From: Neisseriales bacterium | GTDB taxonomy: Bacteria; Pseudomonadota; Gammaproteobacteria; Burkholderiales; UBA11063 | Assembly: GCA_003538525.1 (NCBI GenBank) | Contig: DPRZ01000270.1 | Location: 1-5,781 of the forward strand | Reading direction: 5' to 3' | Length of the DNA: 5,781 nt | Shown: positions 1-5,781 of the stretch, piece by piece | Numbering within the stretch: the stretch's first letter is position 1 | Layout of the letters: the number at the start of each line of letters is the position of its first letter | Translations under genes and position numbers: made by a program | The notes under the pieces: generated by a model | Database searches by the model: none | Seen by the model: the letters and a program-made list of their open reading frames with translations, nothing else | What the model was told of the DNA's origin: nothing

Positions 1-185
1 TTGCGCGCATTAATTTGATGATGATGATTGCATTTAGGACAAACTTGTAGATTGCTAGCCAAATCAGTATGATATAAAATTTCATTACATTTATCACACT
101 TATGCCACAACCCCTCAGGCACATTAGCTTTATCCGCAGAATCAACTTTAACTTTAGGTGGGAGTAATTTACTTAACCAGCTCAT
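1..185 (-). CDS. accD: Acetyl-CoA carboxylase carboxyltransferase subunit beta (AccD), N-terminal part, cut by window edge
   Basis: AccD pairs with AccA to form the carboxyltransferase of cytosolic acetyl-CoA carboxylase, which moves CO2 from biotin on AccB to acetyl-CoA to make malonyl-CoA for fatty acid synthesis. Only the first 61 residues are inside the window; the family is usually about 280-310 residues, so most of the protein, including the crotonase-like catalytic core, lies beyond the left edge. The visible part starts MSWLSKLLPPK, continues VPEGLWHKC, and shows the four-cysteine zinc ribbon as CDKC at about residues 30-33 and CPKC at about 49-52, followed by a run of four histidines. 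The ATG at 185-183 has a good AAAGGA Shine-Dalgarno sequence (196-191). It lies 14 bases after the fumarase stop, so it is probably co-transcribed with fumarase. The identification is secure from the zinc ribbon and flanking motifs. Confidence 0.95.
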   Translation of the reverse strand, partial: MSWLSKLLPPKVKVDSADKANVPEGLWHKCDKCNEILYHTDLASNLQVCPKCNHHHQINAR

Positions 186-199
186 GATATTCCTTTAAA

Positions 200-1711
200 T
201 TATATATTTTTAGCCGCGATTTTTTTCGCCCAAATTAGTGGTGCACTATCATGCACCGAATCACCAGTGCTATCTACCGCAACCGTAACTGGCATATCTT
301 CAACTTCAAATTCATAGACCGCTTCCATACCTAATTCAGCAAAAGCCACCACACGAGCCGCCTTAATTGCCTTAGAGACTAGATACGCCGCACCACCAAC
401 TGCAATTAAGTAAATTGCTTGGTTATCTTTAATTGCATCAATCGCGATTTGACCACGCTCGGATTTACCGATCATGCCGATCAAACCAGTTTGTTCCAAC
501 ATTTGACGAGTAAATTTATCCATCCGCGTTGAGGTAGTTGGGCCTGCTGGTCCAACTGCTTCATCACCAACTGGATCAACTGGTCCGACGTAATAAATAA
601 AGCGTCGATTAAAATCCACGGGCAGACTTTCACCGTTATTCAACATTTCAGTAATTTTTTTGTGGGCGGCATCGCGTCCAGTTAAAATCTTTCCCGACAA
701 TAACAAGGTTTCACCAGTCTTCCAACTCGCTAGTTCGGCTTTAGTAATATTATTAATGTTTACGCGGCGTGAGTTAACTCCACCCAAGGCGATGGCAGGA
801 TAATCGGACAATTTTGGTGGCGTTAAAACGGCAGGACCACTACCATCTAAACTAAAGTGTATGTGTCGCGTTGCTGCACAATTTGGAATCAAGGCAATTG
901 GTTTACTCGCGGCATGGGTTGGATAATCTAAGATTTTAATATCCAAAACCGTTGTTAAACCACCTAAACCTTGAGCGCCAATCCCTAAGGCATTAACCTT
1001 GTTATACAATTCAATTCTTAATTCCTCAAGTTTATTTTGCGCACCTCGAACAAGCAATTCCGCCATATCAACAGGTGCCATCAGAGATTTTTTTGCGAGT
1101 AACATGGCTTTTTCTGCCGTGCCACCAATTCCAATTCCTAGCATACCAGGCGGACACCAACCTGCACCCATCGTCGGTACGGTTTTTAATATCCAATCAA
1201 CAATTGAGTCAGATGGATTTAACATCGCAAATTTAGCTTTGTTTTCCGAACCACCACCTTTAGCAGCAATTTCGACCTCAACCGTGTTACCTGGCACAAG
1301 ATCAAAATGCACTACGGCTGGCGCATTATTTTTGGTATTTTGACGACTAAAGGCTGGATCAGCCAAAACCGAAGCACGTAATTTATTCGAGGGGAAATCG
1401 TAGGCTAACGCAACACCTTGGTTAACCATTTCTTGAATTGACATGGTTGCATCGGCAAATTGAACATCCATACCAACTTTAATAAAGACACAAACAATTC
1501 CTGTATCTTGACAAATTGGACGATGACCCTCAGCGCTCATGCGCGAATTAACTAGAATTTGTGCAATTGCGTCTTTTGCAGCAGGAGACTCTTCATGCTC
1601 ATAAGCCTTTGCCATGGCTTGAATAAAGTCTTGTGGGTGATAATAAGAGATATACTGTAAACTGTCAGCGATCGACTGAATAAAATCATTTTGCTTAATT
1701 TGGATGGCCAT
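200..1711 (-). CDS. fumA: Fumarate hydratase, class I, single-chain [4Fe-4S] type
   Basis: This cytosolic TCA-cycle enzyme interconverts fumarate and malate using an oxygen-sensitive [4Fe-4S] cluster. The 503 residues cover both the N-terminal (alpha-like) fumerase domain, about 10-285, and the C-terminal fumerase domain, about 290-500, in one chain, a normal length for the class. The three cluster cysteines are C67 (PICQDTG), C186 (GAGWCPPG) and C278 (IPNCAATRH), spaced almost as in the Leishmania major enzyme of known structure. By that spacing I place the active-site counterparts at D69, H266, R346, T392 (GPTTSTRMD), R396 and K416; all are present, so the enzyme should be active. The start at 1711 is supported by GGAAG six bases upstream. 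An extended -10 promoter lies just before it, and accD follows 14 bases after the stop. The overall sequence resembles betaproteobacterial class I fumarases. The symbol could equally be a generic fum. Confidence 0.96.
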   Translation of the reverse strand: MAIQIKQNDFIQSIADSLQYISYYHPQDFIQAMAKAYEHEESPAAKDAIAQILVNSRMSAEGHRPICQDTGIVCVFIKVGMDVQFADATMSIQEMVNQGVALAYDFPSNKLRASVLADPAFSRQNTKNNAPAVVHFDLVPGNTVEVEIAAKGGGSENKAKFAMLNPSDSIVDWILKTVPTMGAGWCPPGMLGIGIGGTAEKAMLLAKKSLMAPVDMAELLVRGAQNKLEELRIELYNKVNALGIGAQGLGGLTTVLDIKILDYPTHAASKPIALIPNCAATRHIHFSLDGSGPAVLTPPKLSDYPAIALGGVNSRRVNINNITKAELASWKTGETLLLSGKILTGRDAAHKKITEMLNNGESLPVDFNRRFIYYVGPVDPVGDEAVGPAGPTTSTRMDKFTRQMLEQTGLIGMIGKSERGQIAIDAIKDNQAIYLIAVGGAAYLVSKAIKAARVVAFAELGMEAVYEFEVEDMPVTVAVDSTGDSVHDSAPLIWAKKIAAKNI

Positions 1712-1744
1712 ATTTTACTTCCAAAAGGATAAATTTAACCTTTA

Positions 1745-1753
1745 ATTATAGCA
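1745..1753 (-). promoter_or_regulatory. Extended -10 promoter for fumarase-accD
   Basis: On the minus strand the sequence TGCTATAAT is a consensus -10 hexamer (1750-1745) with the extended TG element one base upstream. No good -35 hexamer sits 16-18 bases further up, which fits an extended -10 promoter. The predicted start is near 1738, giving a leader of roughly 27 bases that includes the GGAAG ribosome site at 1722-1718. The region just upstream is very AT-rich, which may act as an UP-like element. This is a motif-based prediction. Confidence 0.6.
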
Positions 1754-1912
1754 TAATTTTAGCCATTAATGATAAATTGCAGCCATAATTTAGTTAATTT
1801 TTTGCCTTAAATGCATGTCTATGACAAATACAACCACAAATTAAATTAAAAGCTAGTGGCAGAACATTTTGGCTCGCCTCAAATAGCAACCGCACACTCA
1901 CAATCATACTTA
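1754..1912. other. Intergenic spacer between the PAP2 gene and fumarase promoter
   Basis: This AT-rich spacer follows the tandem stop TAATAA of the PAP2 gene. I find no open reading frame with a ribosome site and no convincing intrinsic terminator: the only G+C-rich self-complementary piece is the short GGCGAGCC around 1870-1880, without a T-run. Transcription from the glycosyltransferase-PAP2 pair could therefore run into fumarase, or be stopped by Rho. A 12-base imperfect direct repeat (CTAAATTATGGC and CTAAAATTATGC on the minus strand) lies in the part closest to the promoter. Confidence 0.5.
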
Positions 1913-2602
1913 TTATTGATTATGTTTAACTTCATAAATTTTATTGAATAGCCTTGAAATATAGCTTAGCACCAAAATACTGATTAAACCCAGCGTATAA
2001 CCCAAGCTAATTCCAGCTAAACAATCACCAAGAAAATGATAATCTAAAGCAATCAGGCATAGCGGCATCACAATTAATCCAGCTAACCAGACATACTTTA
2101 AGCGCGGTTGCGCATAACATAACCACACACAGCAAAACGCAATATAAGTCGAGTGCCCCGATGGAAAGCTCCCTTGATTACCAAAACCATGCCACCAATT
2201 AAATCCAAATACGTTGTCATGAATCAATGATAAGTTATTCGCAATCCAGGTTTTTGGCCAATAGCGCCCAAACATAATTTTTAGGCTGGTTTTAATCTGC
2301 ATGGTTAGCTTTAGCAGTAGATAAAAATACACCGAACTAAGTAACCCAACACTCAAACGCTGCAGTTTAGATTTAATCGAGCTACACCAACTCCGCCACA
2401 TTAAGGCTACCACCACCGCAAAGGTTGCCACAGGTGGTAAACCCTCGGTTAAATTACGTAAAATTAACCACTGGTCAATTCCCATCTGATGAATCCATAA
2501 AGTTAACGGTCGATCCACCCAGAGTATTGCCACCAGCGCACCTAAGCATAAGCCCAAATTAACCATCAGATATAATTTAAATTTATTTGATTTAATTAAC
2601 AT
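1913..2602 (-). CDS. PAP2-family integral membrane phosphatase
   Basis: The protein is a predicted inner-membrane lipid phosphatase or phosphotransferase of the PAP2 (type 2 phosphatidic acid phosphatase) family. Family members dephosphorylate lipid phosphates such as undecaprenyl pyrophosphate, phosphatidylglycerol phosphate or lipid A at the periplasmic face. Its 229 residues hold about six hydrophobic segments (near 10-28, 55-70, 84-102, 152-165, 169-186 and 195-215). Motif 1 is K108-xxxG-R113-YWP, with W115 where the usual second arginine sits. Motif 2 is SFPSGHS with H150. Motif 3 keeps H189-xxx-D193 but has leucine in place of the usual arginine six residues before the histidine. I recall a PAP2 subgroup with GR-x-WP-x-TW and YHFLxD patterns, so these changes may be clade features rather than loss of function. 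The ATG lies inside the end of the preceding glycosyltransferase gene (11-base overlap), suggesting translational coupling. The substrate cannot be read from the sequence. Confidence 0.88.
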   Translation of the reverse strand: MLIKSNKFKLYLMVNLGLCLGALVAILWVDRPLTLWIHQMGIDQWLILRNLTEGLPPVATFAVVVALMWRSWCSSIKSKLQRLSVGLLSSVYFYLLLKLTMQIKTSLKIMFGRYWPKTWIANNLSLIHDNVFGFNWWHGFGNQGSFPSGHSTYIAFCCVWLCYAQPRLKYVWLAGLIVMPLCLIALDYHFLGDCLAGISLGYTLGLISILVLSYISRLFNKIYEVKHNQ

Positions 2603-4241
2603 GTTTCACCACCACAAAACATTCCAAATGCGTCGCCAATTGATTTTTATCGGCATAATATGGAATTACCCGATCAATCGTATTACCACAAAAAGTAGTC
2701 TCCAGCGCAAATTGCTGCAGATTTAATTGATATTGATTATTTTGCCAAGCCGCTTGCTTCATTGCCACATAATAAGCGCCAGTACTGGGTAAATCAGCAC
2801 CGTTTTCAACATGGCTAAATTGCCCTTGCGTATAAAATTCCAAGGGTAGCCAACCAGTATGTAGATCATAGGTCTGCGCGAGCGGTTTAGCATTAATTTG
2901 CGCCGCCAAATTATATCCAACGTCATAAGTGCGACAAATAGCAAAATTCACCAACAACGCTAAGCCAAAAAAAGCGCTAATGGCTAAACTTGGAAAGACT
3001 AAACTGCGTTCAAGATAACTAAATTGCTGAGGTTTAAACATCCAAATTAATAAGCTACCTGGAACTAACGCAAACAAAATTAACCATGACGAATTAAATA
3101 AATACAGTGTAATGCCAATATTGAGTAATAATATTAAGCCGCTTAAGCCAAATTGGAATTGCGCAATCCGCTTTAATTCAAACTTGCGATTCAAATAACT
3201 GGCACACAAAATCGCCGCAAATGGCATGATGATATTGGTGTAATGATCTAACTGAAATTTGGTTGCACTAAACATGATAAATGTCAACCAAAAACTAGCT
3301 AACAAATAGACTAATTTAGCCTTATCCACCGCCGTATTAGCTTTAAAATGACGAATTGCCATATAACTAGCCGCAATAAACACTAAGCTCCATGGTAAAA
3401 ATGCCCATAAATAGGTATGCACAAAAAATAACGGATTCCCGTGCGTATTAACGATTGGACCACTGTTAAAGAACCGCCCAAACTGACTACCCCAAAAATA
3501 CCAGCTCAGACCAGAAATATTTTTATGTCCAAAAACCATCGTTGCTGGCTGCGCATCAAATTGCAAATACAGGCAAATCAATTCGGGTAAAATAAATAGC
3601 AAACTTAGCGCATACGCCAACAACCATTTGGGACTAATTATTCGTGCATATTGTTTGGTATAAATCCACGTAAAAACTAAGCCACTGAAAATAGTTACCA
3701 CCACAAATAAACCTTTGGTCATCATTGCCAAAGCGGTAAAAAAGCTGGCTAAAACCAATGGCTTCCACGATGAACTACGATCATACAATAGCCAATAATA
3801 ACAGGCTGGCATAATTTGCCCAAGTAAATAAGCTTCGGCACGCACATCAAAAGAGCCAGATAACATTAAATGGACACTACTTAGATAAATTAAAAGCGCA
3901 ATTAAGCCAACCTCGGCATTATAGAGCAGCTTCGCTAAACGATAGGTATAGTAAGCACCAAGTAAATGAAATAAATAACCGGGTAAAAAATAGGCGAACG
4001 CATTAATTCCAAAAATTTTAAATGAAAATGCGCTAATCCAAAATGGAAAATGCGGCTTATCTAACCATGGTTGCCCTGCAGAGAATAATCCGATCCAATC
4101 ACCTGATACTGCCATATGTTTAGCAATATTGGCGTATAAAACTGGATCATCATTTCTGAGCAATGGCTCAAAAACTCCAATTCCATTGACAATTATCACC
4201 AGTAGAATCAAACCCCAAATTAATTTCCGATTTATCAGCAT
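2592..4241 (-). CDS. ArnT/PMT-like membrane glycosyltransferase (GT-C fold)
   Basis: The protein is a predicted inner-membrane glycosyltransferase of the PMT_2/ArnT-like superfamily. These enzymes take a sugar from a polyprenyl-phosphate carrier and attach it to lipid A, another glycan or a protein on the periplasmic side. The 549 residues match the usual ArnT length: a first helix (about 8-26), then a periplasmic loop carrying NDDPVLYANIA, where D32 aligns with the catalytic acid of the DE-x-RYA motif. WLDKPHFPFW (59-68) corresponds to the typical EKPP-x-YYW segment, MTKG is at 174-177, and FSATKFQLDHY (324-334) matches the SR-x-KLP-x-Y region. There are about 12 hydrophobic helices up to about residue 433, followed by a soluble, probably periplasmic, C-terminal domain. 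The start has a modest CGGAA site (4254-4250) eight bases upstream. The downstream PAP2 gene overlaps it by 11 bases. Its acceptor and sugar are unknown, and no other aminoarabinose (arn) gene is in view, so I do not call it arnT. Confidence 0.88.
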   Translation of the reverse strand: MLINRKLIWGLILLVIIVNGIGVFEPLLRNDDPVLYANIAKHMAVSGDWIGLFSAGQPWLDKPHFPFWISAFSFKIFGINAFAYFLPGYLFHLLGAYYTYRLAKLLYNAEVGLIALLIYLSSVHLMLSGSFDVRAEAYLLGQIMPACYYWLLYDRSSSWKPLVLASFFTALAMMTKGLFVVVTIFSGLVFTWIYTKQYARIISPKWLLAYALSLLFILPELICLYLQFDAQPATMVFGHKNISGLSWYFWGSQFGRFFNSGPIVNTHGNPLFFVHTYLWAFLPWSLVFIAASYMAIRHFKANTAVDKAKLVYLLASFWLTFIMFSATKFQLDHYTNIIMPFAAILCASYLNRKFELKRIAQFQFGLSGLILLLNIGITLYLFNSSWLILFALVPGSLLIWMFKPQQFSYLERSLVFPSLAISAFFGLALLVNFAICRTYDVGYNLAAQINAKPLAQTYDLHTGWLPLEFYTQGQFSHVENGADLPSTGAYYVAMKQAAWQNNQYQLNLQQFALETTFCGNTIDRVIPYYADKNQLATHLECFVVVKHVN

Positions 4242-4278
4242 ATAAATTATTCCGTAATTAAATTTAATAATCCAGTTC

Positions 4279-4323
4279 GCAAGTTAGTTGCTCGTTCAAT
4301 CTGGCGCAAGCAACTAGTCTTGC
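4279..4323 (-). repeat. Long inverted repeat in the leader of the glycosyltransferase gene
   Basis: The arms at 4279-4292 and 4309-4323 are complementary over 5 bp (GCAAG/CTTGC) and then 8 bp (TAGTTGCT/AGCAACTA), separated by a small 1x2 internal loop, with 16 bases in the apical loop. Neither strand has a following T-run, so this is not an intrinsic terminator. It lies 38 bases before the glycosyltransferase ATG and would start a few bases into the transcript if the candidate promoter at 4335-4365 is used. Confidence 0.6.
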
Positions 4324-4334
4324 AATGAGCTAGA

Positions 4335-4365
4335 ATTATAATCGCAGGCAGATAATAATGGTTAA
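4335..4365 (-). promoter_or_regulatory. Candidate promoter for the glycosyltransferase-PAP2 pair
   Basis: On the minus strand a perfect TATAAT -10 lies at 4340-4335, and TTAACC (four of six matches to the -35 consensus) lies at 4365-4360, with a longer than ideal 19-base spacer. It sits between the terminator at 4386-4420 and the gene, where a promoter is needed. The -10 is part of the self-complementary octamer ATTATAAT, so it also reads as TATAAT on the plus strand. There is no good plus-strand -35 and no gene for it to serve. The predicted transcript would have a leader of about 87 bases. Confidence 0.4.
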
Positions 4366-4385
4366 GTTTATTTCTATGCTCGCGC

Positions 4386-4420
4386 AAAAAATTACCAGCT
4401 GGCACAAGCTAGCTGGTAGT
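4386..4420 (-). terminator. Rho-independent terminator, minus strand
   Basis: Read on the minus strand, TACCAGCT (4418-4411) and AGCTGGTA (4400-4393) form a perfect 8-bp stem, extendable by a G-U and an A-U pair, around a 10-base loop. It is followed directly by six T (4391-4386). This is a classic intrinsic terminator for leftward transcription. The nearest gene upstream of it is yqaE, whose stop is about 190 bases away. It would separate yqaE transcription from the glycosyltransferase operon. Confidence 0.82.
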
Positions 4421-4609
4421 TATTGGTGGTTCGCGGATTGACGATCACATTGTAAATAAGGTCACAGTAACATCAAGAATATAATTTTTATGGAATAAAT
4501 GGAATTGAGCTAAGCAATGGTGTTAGGTCAAAAAATAAAACCAAGATTGGAAAAACTACAATCCATTTTTTATCAATCCATCCGCCACGTGAGAATGAAA
4601 AAAATAATG
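4421..4609. other. Non-coding stretch between yqaE stop and terminator
   Basis: No open reading frame with a credible ribosome site is visible on either strand. A plus-strand frame beginning at 4517 has no Shine-Dalgarno sequence and runs into the antisense of yqaE. Read leftward, the stretch is the predicted 3' untranslated region of yqaE, ending in the terminator. It contains an 8-base direct repeat (CAATCCAT on the plus strand, at 4559-4566 and 4574-4581). It also has a weak hairpin made of GATTG and CAATC around 4545-4563, followed by a T-rich run on the minus strand that is a poor terminator candidate. It may simply be spacer, decayed sequence or the body of a small RNA; the sequence alone does not decide. 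Confidence 0.45.
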
Positions 4610-4846
4610 TTATGCTTTTTGATTACGGATTGCTTGAATAGTTTCTGCATGACGACGACTCTCAAGATCACGGGCTGCTGCAGCTTTGGCATTTCCATAA
4701 TTATTAATTGAAATAAATGACCAAATCGTTGCAGGTATCCAACCAATTAAAGTTATTTGAAGTAACAAACATAAAATACCTTGAATAGGTTTACCCATTG
4801 TAAAAAAAGTTAACCACGGGAGAAATAAAGCTAAAATATAACGCAT
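4610..4846 (-). CDS. yqaE: YqaE/Pmp3 family small membrane protein
   Basis: This 78-residue protein belongs to the YqaE/Pmp3 (UPF0057) family of tiny inner-membrane proteins. They are linked in yeast and plants to membrane potential and salt or cold stress, while the bacterial members lack a firm biochemical role. The N-terminal part shows the family pattern: a first hydrophobic segment (about 3-17, with LFLPWLTFF), a short turn with GKP (18-20), and a second segment (about 21-46) containing LIGWIPATIW. From about residue 50 the protein continues as a charged, alanine-rich, probably helical cytoplasmic tail, longer than the roughly 50-residue minimal family members. The ATG at 4846 has AAGGA at 4857-4853, six bases upstream. 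Upstream a weak TTGATT/TAAATT pair is too close to the start to trust as a promoter. It appears to be transcribed alone or with the lipoprotein genes, and a terminator follows about 190 bases after the stop. Confidence 0.85.
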   Translation of the reverse strand: MRYILALFLPWLTFFTMGKPIQGILCLLLQITLIGWIPATIWSFISINNYGNAKAAAARDLESRRHAETIQAIRNQKA

Positions 4847-4966
4847 ACTAAGTCCTTGTAAAATTTATCAAATAACATCTAAAAATCAATCTGTACACTG
4901 AATCATCAGCAATTTTTACTCTATATTTCTCCTTCAATTTATCGTTGTGCACAGCCTAACAGCAGA
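4847..4966. other. Intergenic gap between lipoprotein gene and yqaE
   Basis: These 120 AT-rich bases contain the yqaE ribosome site at one end. I see no terminator hairpin after the lipoprotein stop and no strong promoter; short palindromes GTGCAC and TGTACA are present but are common by chance. Whether yqaE has its own promoter is open. Confidence 0.4.
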
Positions 4967-5623
4967 CTAAATCCCTGAAGTTGCGATCACCATACTCGCA
5001 TTTGGAGTAGTCAAATCTTTAACCGCCCATTTATATGAGCCAATTAAACCCCAATATGGCTTACTGTCTGCATTTGTCGAAATAACTTTTCCATCGGTTT
5101 TCACACTAAGTTTGCCATTATATTGAAATGAACTAAATGCTTGTATGGCTTGTTTATCGCCCTGAGTTTTACCATTAATGATAATTTGTTTATTTTTAGT
5201 GTCATATTTCATGGCTACAGGAATATCAAACCCTTTTTCTGAAGAGCCAATTGAAGCATTAAAGGTCTTCTCTTTGATGATATTGCCAGTATATTTCAAG
5301 GTTAAATGTCCACGGCATTCACCTAAATATTTGCTACTCAGAATATGGTTGCCATCTTTAGCATCCTGCGCAACTGTCTGATTAAATTCTTTTTCACAAT
5401 CTGCAAATATTTTCTTCATGTCATTAGCAGTAAGTTCTCTATTGCGCTCTTTTGAGGTAGCTTGCGCATATAATAAAGTACCATTTATAACATCCGTGTC
5501 CACATCAACTTGATATTGTCCTGTGCGACTAACTTGGACTTGATTATTAAAGTTTTGTGATGCATAACACCCTGCCAAACTAAGTGCCAGAATAGCGACG
5601 GTTAATCCAGAATATTTTTTCAT
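4967..5623 (-). CDS. Uncharacterised outer-membrane lipoprotein
   Basis: The 218-residue product begins with a lipoprotein signal peptide: KK at residues 2-3, a hydrophobic stretch (about 7-17) and the lipobox LAGC with C19 as the lipidated cysteine. Residue 20 is Y rather than D, so sorting to the outer membrane is expected. The mature part has no membrane segment and has only two further cysteines, C76 and C103, which could form a disulfide. Residues about 105-200 look beta-rich. The segment GKVISTNAD...YKWAVKDL (178-203) vaguely recalls the strand pattern of LppM/DUF3153-like envelope proteins (a G-x-V...N...W motif), but this is a weak resemblance. The start is favoured by GGGGAG (5637-5632) eight bases upstream and by the signal peptide. 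Its ATG overlaps by one base the stop of the preceding gene (TAATG), so the two are probably coupled. I do not recognise a function. Confidence 0.85.
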   Translation of the reverse strand: MKKYSGLTVAILALSLAGCYASQNFNNQVQVSRTGQYQVDVDTDVINGTLLYAQATSKERNRELTANDMKKIFADCEKEFNQTVAQDAKDGNHILSSKYLGECRGHLTLKYTGNIIKEKTFNASIGSSEKGFDIPVAMKYDTKNKQIIINGKTQGDKQAIQAFSSFQYNGKLSVKTDGKVISTNADSKPYWGLIGSYKWAVKDLTTPNASMVIATSGI

Positions 5624-5781
5624 TATTTTGGCTCCCCAACAACTTTTTTGAAAACAATTTTACTATCAAATAAACCTGGTGCTGAAAGTTCCTGTTTTTG
5701 TTCATCGAAAGTAAAATTAGTGCCATCAACATTCAAACTAGTTCCATTGGCTTCTACTGCTAGCGTTGCAGATTCGCCAGT
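5623..5781 (-). CDS. Unrecognised protein, C-terminal 52 residues, cut by window edge
   Basis: An open frame enters from the right edge and ends at TAA (5625-5623), overlapping the lipoprotein start codon by one base. The visible 52 residues run from TGESATLAVE to FKKVVGEPK. They contain no cysteine and no hydrophobic helix, and alternate polar and hydrophobic residues in a way that suggests beta strands, as in an extracytoplasmic domain. The frame has no internal stop, and its junction with a gene carrying a good ribosome site supports it being real. The N-terminus and any signal peptide are outside the window. I do not recognise the family; partnership with the lipoprotein is inferred only from the overlap. 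Confidence 0.7.
   Translation of the reverse strand, partial: TGESATLAVEANGTSLNVDGTNFTFDEQKQELSAPGLFDSKIVFKKVVGEPK

Noticed and set aside
999..1343. Plus-strand open frame of 114 codons
   Set aside because: It lies wholly antisense to the well-conserved fumarase gene and has no ribosome site or recognisable protein character.
1761..1785. AATGATAA upstream of the fumarase promoter as part of a Fur box
   Set aside because: Only about 8 bases resemble half of the Fur consensus in a very AT-rich region, and the second half does not match, so chance explains it.
2759..2944. Minus-strand open frame of 61 codons inside the glycosyltransferase gene
   Set aside because: It is an out-of-frame shadow of the C-terminal part of the glycosyltransferase, with no ribosome site.
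4336..4342. TATAAT on the plus strand as a rightward promoter
   Set aside because: It is the mirror of the self-complementary octamer ATTATAAT. No -35 is suitably spaced and no rightward gene follows.
4559..4581. CAATCCAT direct repeat as a start of an iteron or CRISPR-like array
   Set aside because: There are only two 8-base copies with a 15-base period and no further units.
4517..4711. Plus-strand open frame of 64 codons
   Set aside because: No Shine-Dalgarno sequence precedes it, and its second half is antisense to yqaE, a recognisable family member on the other strand.
5178..5381. Plus-strand open frame of 67 codons
   Set aside because: It is antisense to the lipoprotein gene and lacks start signals.

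Overview
The window is an AT-rich bacterial chromosomal segment in which every supported gene lies on the minus strand, so transcription runs from right to left. The class I fumarase reads like the single-chain betaproteobacterial type (N-terminal KQNDFIQSIADSLQYISYYHP, then PICQDTG). The AccD start (MSWLSKLLPPK) also resembles betaproteobacterial AccD more than the E. coli form. Together with the AT-rich composition this suggests a low-GC betaproteobacterium, possibly Neisseriales-like. That is inference from remembered family patterns; no database search was made.

In transcription order, the right end holds the 3' end of an unrecognised gene, which overlaps by 1 base a 218-residue predicted outer-membrane lipoprotein. 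After a 120-base gap comes a small two-helix membrane protein of the YqaE/Pmp3 family. A 368-base gap follows. It contains about 190 bases with no gene, a convincing intrinsic terminator facing left, a candidate promoter and a long inverted repeat just ahead of the next gene. That gene encodes an ArnT/PMT-like GT-C membrane glycosyltransferase (549 aa), which overlaps by 11 bases a PAP2-family membrane phosphatase (229 aa). This looks like an envelope pair: the first enzyme would transfer a sugar from a polyprenyl-phosphate donor, and the second would act on a lipid phosphate or pyrophosphate.

After a 201-base gap with an extended -10 promoter come a class I [4Fe-4S] fumarase with all expected cluster and active-site residues, and 14 bases later accD, the carboxyltransferase beta subunit of acetyl-CoA carboxylase. 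accD is cut by the left edge after its first 61 codons.

Most of the window is ordinary housekeeping and envelope sequence. I see no mobile element, CRISPR array, tRNA, rRNA or defence system. The points most worth checking are the glycosyltransferase/PAP2 pair with divergent PAP2 motifs, the structured leader in front of it, the untranslated stretch between yqaE and its terminator, and the uncharacterised lipoprotein with its overlapping upstream neighbour.
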